A stretch of 20,303 bases of DNA, from the NCBI GenBank assembly GCA_946480605.1, contig CAMLKW010000060.1:1-20303 (forward strand), written 5' to 3'. A model generated the notes under the pieces. That model saw nothing but the letters and a program-made list of their open reading frames with translations. It was not told where the DNA came from and ran no database searches. Numbering within the stretch: the stretch's first letter is position 1; every line of letters begins with the position of its first letter. Made by a program: the position numbers and the translations under genes. The stretch is from an uncultured Roseateles sp. Lineage in GTDB: Bacteria; Pseudomonadota; Gammaproteobacteria; Burkholderiales; Burkholderiaceae. This document shows, piece after piece, positions 19,715 through 20,303 of this stretch.

Positions 19715-19849
19715 GAATTCCCTCGAAAGCTGGGTTTGAAATCGCGGCGGATTGTAGGCAGCCCCCATGGCTGTCCGTCTGTCGCGCCGGCTGTCGATCC
19801 GTCACTCATGCAAGGGGCATGCCGCGGGTGATTCCTACACTCGCGGCCC
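19715..19849. promoter_or_regulatory. Divergent control region of algC-waaA and the last gene
   Basis: This 135-bp gap holds a good -10 for algC on the minus strand (TACAAT, complement of 19751-19756), giving a leader of about 30 nt with the GAGGG ribosome site (complement of 19720-19724). On the plus strand TACACT (19836-19841) sits 8 nt before the ATG at 19850. No convincing -35 was found for either, and no other feature is visible. Confidence 0.5.
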
Positions 19850-20303
19850 ATGACATTCAAAGCGGAATTCGCCCAGGCCCTGCGCCACCAGCGCGTGCTG
19901 ATGAAGCACCGGCCCGACCGGCTGCGCGTGCGGATGGTCATCTACCTGATCTGGATGCTGGGCTTCGGCTTCTTCTTTGCAGCCATCCATGGCTTTCAGA
20001 ACGGGCGGCTCGGTGCGGTGGCCTGGTGGCGGCAGGACGTGCCGGGGCACCTGCTCGTCAGCGCCTGCGTGACGGCCTGCTTCTTCATCGTGTTCCGCGG
20101 CTTCGAGAAGCTCGCGCCGCAGCGCTGGATCGACACCGTCGTCGGCTGGAGGGACTGGCGCGCCGGCGTGTTCTACACGGGCCTCTCCGTCTTCAGCTCG
20201 GCGATCGGCGTCGTCATCGGCCTGGCTGCCGTCGACCTGGTCTGGGCGATGCCCGGCTGGTACCGGGCGCTGGGCAATCCGGGGTTCTGGGGCCAGTTCC
20301 TGG
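19850..20303 (+). CDS. Multi-pass membrane protein, unrecognised (3' end missing)
   Basis: An open frame begins at the ATG at 19850 and is still open at the window end (151 codons visible). A basic N-terminal stretch (about 1-28, with HRPDRLRVRM) precedes at least three hydrophobic segments (about 29-46, 66-82 and 107-131), joined by short aromatic/basic loops (GFQNGRLGAVAWWRQD, RWIDTVVGWRDWRAG). No catalytic motif is reached. Such an N-terminal membrane module occurs in LytS-type sensor histidine kinases of Burkholderiales, which is one possibility, but nothing visible proves it; a plain membrane protein is equally open. It is divergent from algC. No ribosome binding site is seen; a -10-like TACACT ends 8 nt before the start. 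Coding is supported by the hydrophobic pattern and strong third-position GC. Confidence 0.65.
   Translation, partial: MTFKAEFAQALRHQRVLMKHRPDRLRVRMVIYLIWMLGFGFFFAAIHGFQNGRLGAVAWWRQDVPGHLLVSACVTACFFIVFRGFEKLAPQRWIDTVVGWRDWRAGVFYTGLSVFSSAIGVVIGLAAVDLVWAMPGWYRALGNPGFWGQFL

Noticed and set aside
17726..19831. A 701-codon plus-strand open frame antisense to waaA and algC
   Set aside because: Its composition (Arg/Ala/Gly/His/Gln-rich, no domain) is that of a codon shadow; both genes on the other strand have complete catalytic motifs.

Overview
The window is about 20.3 kb of very GC-rich DNA with tightly packed genes. It most resembles a chromosome of a Burkholderiales betaproteobacterium, near Roseateles/Mitsuaria/Rubrivivax. 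This placement is inferred from the smc-zipA neighbourhood with ligA nearby, the protein signatures and the base composition; no search was run. I see no rRNA, tRNA, CRISPR array, insertion sequence or phage gene. Most of it is ordinary core chromosome with two compact accessory modules.

Left part (1-9724): the 3' majority of smc (chromosome condensation), then zipA (division) and a paeA/ytfL-type DUF21-CBS-CorC transporter, joined by 4-base and 1-base overlaps. Facing them on the minus strand are a hemerythrin-domain protein and a putative Na+/H+ antiporter. ligA (NAD-dependent DNA ligase) is divergent from the hemerythrin gene across 30 bp. zipA and ligA are often adjacent in this group, so paeA-antiporter-hemerythrin look like an insertion between them.

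Middle (9678-15654): a LysR-type regulator on the minus strand, whose 3' end overlaps the ligA 3' end by 47 bp, diverges from a four-gene plus-strand operon: pirin (cupin, quercetinase-like), emrA, emrB and a NodT/OprM outer-membrane lipoprotein. Together they form a regulator, a possible redox or oxygenase enzyme, and a complete tripartite efflux pump. The 87-bp divergent intergenic region has a candidate LysR operator about 62 bp upstream of the presumed pirin transcription start.

Right part (15661-20303): on the minus strand, algC (phosphomannomutase/phosphoglucomutase) and waaA (KDO transferase) are coupled by a TGATG junction and supply envelope polysaccharide/LPS synthesis. Next comes a striking 51-bp perfect inverted repeat that holds a Fur-box-like core and a TATAAT -10. 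It sits directly before a PepSY-TM iron-regulated membrane protein and a translationally coupled 61-residue membrane microprotein. A partial, unrecognised multi-pass membrane protein begins at 19850, divergent from algC, and runs off the window.

The strongest items for a second look are the palindromic Fur-type promoter-operator with its PepSY/microprotein pair, the LysR-pirin-EmrAB-OMF cluster, and a recurring start architecture in which a -10-like hexamer lies only 6-8 nt before the ATG (four genes). That architecture suggests leaderless or near-leaderless transcripts.
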